From positions 1 to 6,710 of the forward strand of contig JABEVA010000118.1 in assembly GCA_013044065.1 (NCBI GenBank): a DNA stretch of 6,710 nucleotides. The letters run 5' to 3'. The notes under the pieces are model-generated. The model was not told where the DNA came from, made no database searches, and saw only the letters and a list, made by a program, of their open reading frames with translations. The DNA is from Phycisphaerae bacterium. Lineage in GTDB: Bacteria > Planctomycetota > Phycisphaerae > WQYP01. Below, one piece after another: positions 4,783 to 6,710 of this stretch. How positions within the stretch are numbered: position 1 is the first letter of the stretch; every line of letters begins with the position of its first letter. A program made the position numbers and the translations under genes.

Positions 4783-6512
4783 TTCTTCTCCTTGGCTTTT
4801 TTATCATCCACCAGCGGCTGCAATTCCGCCGTCTTCACCACGGGACACCGCTCCACCTTCATGGTTTGGCCATCCTTTTTTATCACAATGTTATGTTCGC
4901 CCCAATAATCATCATACTTCGGAAAGTCGATACGGCTATGAGCCCCACGGCTTTCCTGCCGCAGCAGCGCCGCACGGGCAATGGCCTCGGCGCAGGTCAG
5001 CATGTTGCGTAGATCCCGGCACAGATGCCAGCCGGGATTGAACATCCGCTGCCCTTCCACTACTCCCACGTTTTCAGCCCGGTGCCGGAATTCTTCCAGC
5101 TTGGCAATGGCGGCGGTCAAATCTTTTTCTTCGCGGAAAATGCCCACCAGGCTTTGCATGGCATTTTGCAGATCCAGGTGCAGCTTATAAGGATCTTCCG
5201 CATTGGGCCGGCCAAAGAATCCGGTCATTTCCGCCGCCGCATTTTCCACCCCTGCATCATCTACTTTCGGTGCCGGGGCTCTTCGCACGTATTCAGCCGC
5301 CCCCATACCCGCCCGCCGGCCAAACACCAGTAGATCCGAAAGCGAATTACCGCCGAGCCGATTGGCCCCGTTCATTCCACCGGTACATTCCCCCGCCGCA
5401 TACAGGCCGGGGACGCAAGTGGCACCGTTATCGGCGGTAACTTTAAGCCCACCCATCGCGTAATGACAGGTCGGTCCCACTTCCATCGGTTCCTGCGTAA
5501 TATCCACATCGGCAAGTTCTTTGAACTGATGGTACATGCTTGGCAACTTCTGTTTCACATACGCGGCACCGCGATGCGAAATATCCAGAAAACATCCTCC
5601 ATGCGGCGATCCGCGGCCCTCCTTGACTTCCGTATAAATGGCCCGCGCCACCACATCGCGGGTGGACAGCTCCATGCGTTTGGGATCATATTTTTCCATG
5701 AAGCGCTCGCCCTTGTTGTTACGAAGCATTCCTCCTTCGCCGCGAACCGCTTCCGTCACCAGCAATCCCTGTACACCCGGCGGCCAGACCATACCGGTGG
5801 GATGAAACTGCACAAATTCCATATCCAGCAGTTCCGCACCCGCATCAAACCCCAGGGCGTGCCCGTCGCCGGTCCCTTCCCATGAATTCGAGGTAATTTT
5901 ATAACAACGCCCCAGCCCGCCGGTGGAAAGCACAATGGCCTTGGCTTTAAATACCACAAACCGTCCCGTTTCCCGCCAGTATCCAAAGGCCCCACATACC
6001 CTCTCACCATCCTTGAGCAGCCGGGTAATGGTACATTCCATAAATACATCAATACCCTGATGAATGCCTTTATCCTGAAGCGTGCGAATCAGTTCCAATC
6101 CCGTGCGATCGCCCACATGAGCCAGCCGCTTATAGGTATGCCCGCCAAAGGCCCGTTGTAGAATTTTACCTTCCGGCGTGCGGTCAAAAACCGCACCCCA
6201 TCGTTCCAACTCGCGCACCCGTTCCGGAGCTTCCCGCGCGTGTAGTTCAGCCATGCGCCAGTTGTTCAGATACTTCCCGCCGAAGATGGTGTCCTGAAAA
6301 TGGGTCTGCCAATTATCTTGGGAATCCACATTGGCCAGCGAAGCGGCAATACCCCCTTCCGCCATCACCGTATGCGCCTTGCCCAGCAGGGACTTACAGA
6401 TCATCGCAGTTTTTAAGCCGGCGGCGGAACATTCAATGGCCGCCCGCAGCCCCGCGCCGCCGGCACCAATAATGATGACATCATGTTCGTGCGTTTCGTA
6501 TTTATTGTTCAC
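4779..6512 (-). CDS. sdhA: Succinate dehydrogenase flavoprotein subunit (mycobacterial Sdh1-like SdhA)
   Basis: This is the catalytic FAD subunit that oxidises succinate to fumarate, 577 residues, normal for the family. The Rossmann dinucleotide motif IIIGAGGAGLRAA is at 13-25. KAHTVMAEGG (45-54) holds His47, the expected site of covalent FAD attachment. Active-site elements follow: FVQFHPTG with His237, STRDVVAR with Arg285, GPTCHYAMGG with His350, and ANRLGGNSLSDL with Arg385. A helical C-terminal domain starts near 440, and the end is a charged Lys/Asp/Glu tail. GKAHTVMAEGG, DNWQTHF, LNNWRMAELHA and VGPTCHYAMGG recall mycobacterial Sdh1 SdhA (Rv0248c), but the protein is shorter in the region before STRDVVAR. 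The start is GTG at 6510-6512, since an in-frame stop lies close upstream and the next residues already enter the FAD fold. The nearest GAGG is 14 bases away, so the ribosome binding site is poor. sdhB follows with a 4-bp overlap; no anchor gene is in the window. Confidence 0.95.
   Translation of the reverse strand: MNNKYETHEHDVIIIGAGGAGLRAAIECSAAGLKTAMICKSLLGKAHTVMAEGGIAASLANVDSQDNWQTHFQDTIFGGKYLNNWRMAELHAREAPERVRELERWGAVFDRTPEGKILQRAFGGHTYKRLAHVGDRTGLELIRTLQDKGIHQGIDVFMECTITRLLKDGERVCGAFGYWRETGRFVVFKAKAIVLSTGGLGRCYKITSNSWEGTGDGHALGFDAGAELLDMEFVQFHPTGMVWPPGVQGLLVTEAVRGEGGMLRNNKGERFMEKYDPKRMELSTRDVVARAIYTEVKEGRGSPHGGCFLDISHRGAAYVKQKLPSMYHQFKELADVDITQEPMEVGPTCHYAMGGLKVTADNGATCVPGLYAAGECTGGMNGANRLGGNSLSDLLVFGRRAGMGAAEYVRRAPAPKVDDAGVENAAAEMTGFFGRPNAEDPYKLHLDLQNAMQSLVGIFREEKDLTAAIAKLEEFRHRAENVGVVEGQRMFNPGWHLCRDLRNMLTCAEAIARAALLRQESRGAHSRIDFPKYDDYWGEHNIVIKKDGQTMKVERCPVVKTAELQPLVDDKKAKEKK
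4788..4793 (-). promoter_or_regulatory. Ribosome binding site of sdhB inside the 3' end of sdhA
   Basis: On the minus strand AAGGAG is followed by five bases and the ATG at 4780-4782. It lies within the Lys/Glu-rich last codons of sdhA and supports coupled translation of the two subunits. Confidence 0.75.
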
Positions 6513-6572
6513 TTTATTATAAATAACCTCATATCATGCAACATTCCCATGGCACACAGCCGAATGTATAAA

Positions 6573-6589
6573 TCAGTCAGCCCGACTGA
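6573..6589 (-). terminator. Small hairpin upstream of sdhA, possible weak terminator
   Basis: On the minus strand TCAGTC (6584-6589), loop GGGCT, GACTGA (6573-6578) form a perfect 6-bp stem followed by TTTAT. It would overlap the stop codon of the unassigned frame ending at 6573. Stem and T-run are short, so it may equally be an operator-like repeat or chance. Confidence 0.3.
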
Positions 6590-6710
6590 AAACAGACTGA
6601 TCCAAGCCCATTCGGCATGCCTTAAATTCAAAATTGAAACCTTGCCCCATATCCTGTAGCGTGCGCGGGCCGTTCGTGAACAACTGATGCAATCCAATTT
6701 GCCACCCACC
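6573..6710 (-). CDS. Possible 3' end of an upstream gene (partial, unassigned)
   Basis: From the right edge a minus-strand frame stays open for 45 codons to a TGA at 6573-6575; it begins GGWQIGLHQLFTNGPRTL and ends DQSVFSRAD. I do not recognise it. The residue mix is protein-like but has no transmembrane helix, so it does not look like the end of a succinate dehydrogenase cytochrome b anchor. A competing frame stays open to a TGA at 6509-6511 and would overlap the sdhA GTG by 4 bp (GTGA), a classic coupling arrangement, but its translation is rich in Trp, Cys and Arg and looks less natural. Either frame could be chance in only 200 bases. Confidence 0.25.
   Translation of the reverse strand, partial: GGWQIGLHQLFTNGPRTLQDMGQGFNFEFKACRMGLDQSVFSRAD

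Noticed and set aside
5463..5885. 140-codon plus-strand open frame opposite sdhA
   Set aside because: It is antisense to highly conserved sdhA codons; the translation is His/Arg-rich without any motif, and there is no convincing ribosome binding site.
1..6710. CRISPR arrays, tRNA or rRNA genes, insertion sequences, toxin-antitoxin or phage-defence genes
   Set aside because: No direct repeats with regular spacing, no cloverleaf-like sequence, no transposase or terminal repeats, and no nuclease or toxin motifs were seen.

Overview
The window is bacterial chromosomal sequence of moderate GC content, densely coding, with intact genes read from both strands and no mobile elements, RNA genes or CRISPR. 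It contains four well-recognised gene families, one small unrecognised membrane protein and two edge fragments. The organism cannot be placed firmly. The succinate dehydrogenase subunits closely resemble the actinobacterial/mycobacterial Sdh1 type, but base and codon composition is not that of a high-GC actinobacterium. An aerobic or facultative lineage outside Proteobacteria and Firmicutes, for example in the planctomycete/verrucomicrobial area, is only a guess.

Layout from left to right: (1) bases 2-139, + strand, the 3' end of a probable UlaG-like metallo-beta-lactamase-fold hydrolase. (2) 163-1920, - strand, a complete siroheme/[4Fe-4S] assimilatory reductase of the NirA family. It converges on (1) with 23 bp between the stop codons. 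(3) 1921-2150, an AT-rich intergenic stretch with a good sigma70-like promoter (TTGAAA-N17-TATAGT) and a 14-bp inverted repeat, both oriented for the reductase. (4) 2151-2519, - strand, a 122-residue three-helix membrane protein of unknown function. (5) 2520-2613, a short divergent promoter region. (6) 2614-4023, + strand, a MATE-family efflux transporter. (7) 4024-4782 and 4779-6512, - strand, sdhB and sdhA overlapping by 4 bp; the sdhB stop codon abuts the MATE stop codon with no intergenic base. (8) 6513-6710, the region upstream of sdhA, with a possible 3' end of another - strand gene and a small hairpin.

Functionally the window joins unrelated housekeeping pieces. The reductase performs a six-electron reduction of sulfite or nitrite for assimilation; its anion-site residues favour sulfite, although its cluster motif looks like nitrite reductase. 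SdhA and SdhB form the soluble catalytic part of succinate dehydrogenase. Their membrane anchor is not present and, by family convention, probably lies past the right edge. The MATE transporter and the small membrane protein share a divergent intergenic region but have no evident link to the metabolic genes. I see no sign of a new multi-gene system. The most unusual items are the palindrome in the reductase leader and the mixed nitrite/sulfite reductase signature.
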